NCBI GenBank assembly: GCA_015520735.1
Contig: WAPN01000020.1
Location: 1 to 48,834 of the forward strand
Source of the DNA: Desulfurococcales archaeon
GTDB taxonomy: Archaea > Thermoproteota > Thermoprotei_A > Sulfolobales > Desulfurococcaceae
Direction: 5' to 3'
Length of the DNA stretch: 48,834 bases
The position numbers were made by a program, and so were the translations under genes. Below, piece after piece: positions 48,783-48,834 of the stretch. The notes under the pieces are model-generated. The model searched no databases. It had not been told where the DNA came from and saw only the letters and a list, made by a program, of their open reading frames with translations. Within the stretch, counting starts at the first letter, position 1. The number at the start of each line of letters is the position of its first letter.

Positions 48783-48834
48783 TTATTTGACTTCACGTCT
48801 GAGGACATTGTTTATCCAGTCTTTATTTAGCCTC
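48783..48834 (-). CDS. C-terminal end of a gene cut by the window edge
   Basis: A minus-strand frame open to the right edge encodes RLNKDWINNVLRREVK before a TAA at 48783-48785. The composition is protein-like and the stop lies 49 bases before the glycosyltransferase ATG. I cannot identify the product from so few residues. Confidence 0.35.
   Translation of the reverse strand, partial: RLNKDWINNVLRREVK

Noticed and set aside
1-48834. tRNA, rRNA, CRISPR arrays, insertion sequences
   Set aside because: No TPsiC arm with matching acceptor stem, no spaced direct repeats, and no transposase frames were seen on reading the intergenic spaces; a tRNAscan and CRISPR search would be decisive.

Overview
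The window looks like chromosome of a hyperthermophilic, sulfur/peptide/sugar-type crenarchaeon, most likely Desulfurococcales (inference). The signs are AGA/AGG-dominated arginine codons, many GTG and TTG starts, GGAGGTGA-like ribosome sites about 7 nt before starts, TATA boxes about 25 nt before start codons (leaderless genes), a neelaredoxin-type superoxide reductase, archaeal Nip7 and TrpB2, and [NiFe]-hydrogenase/Mrp gene sets like those of Thermococcales and Desulfurococcales. I found no tRNA, rRNA, CRISPR array, insertion sequence or phage module. The backbone is ordinary chromosome with a few relics.

Layout. 1-2.0 kb: end of an EamA permease and a dihydropteroate-synthase-related protein. 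2.0-6.6 kb: a MoxR/DUF58/DUF4129/DUF4350 envelope operon with overlapping genes. 6.7-7.5 kb: superoxide reductase plus a small CxxC protein. 7.5-10.6 kb: ileS on the minus strand. 10.9-13.5 kb: an ABC-2 exporter operon. 13.7-15.1 kb: a GH4 glycosidase. 15.3-19.2 kb: mobA convergent with a formate dehydrogenase pair (catalytic Mo subunit and an FrhB/FdhB-type subunit). 19.4-22.4 kb: an O-methyltransferase, TrpB2 and a small membrane protein. 22.5-28.8 kb: an amino-sugar region with a GNAT, a GH84 hexosaminidase, a PIG-L (diacetylchitobiose-type) deacetylase, two MFS transporters and a vapC relic. 28.9-40.9 kb: a long minus-strand operon for a membrane-bound group 4 [NiFe]-hydrogenase joined to an Mrp Na+/H+ antiporter. 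41-42 kb: a flavin oxidoreductase. 42.2-43.8 kb: Nip7 and an RNA m5C methyltransferase, convergent. 44-48.8 kb: a frameshifted GNAT, an Mth938-domain protein, a HAD protein, a degenerate metallopeptidase/VWA protein, a GT-C-like membrane glycosyltransferase and the edge of another gene.

How it may work together. The formate dehydrogenase, the molybdenum-cofactor enzyme, the four-cluster ferredoxin protein, the hydrogenase (all Ni, Fe and proximal-cluster cysteines present) and the Mrp module together suggest a formate-hydrogenlyase-like, ion-pumping H2-evolving system, here split between two loci. The amino-sugar genes suggest uptake of GlcNAc oligomers followed by intracellular deacetylation and hydrolysis.

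The least expected observations are: an 86-residue gene inside the hydrogenase/Mrp operon that has no ATG/GTG/TTG start but an ideal ribosome site 7 nt before a CTG; a second CTG-start candidate with the same geometry for the DUF4350 gene; a detached lateral-helix-like subunit; a superoxide reductase lacking the usual lysine; a protein in which both the HExxH and MIDAS motifs are lost; and a GNAT gene split by a one-base frameshift.
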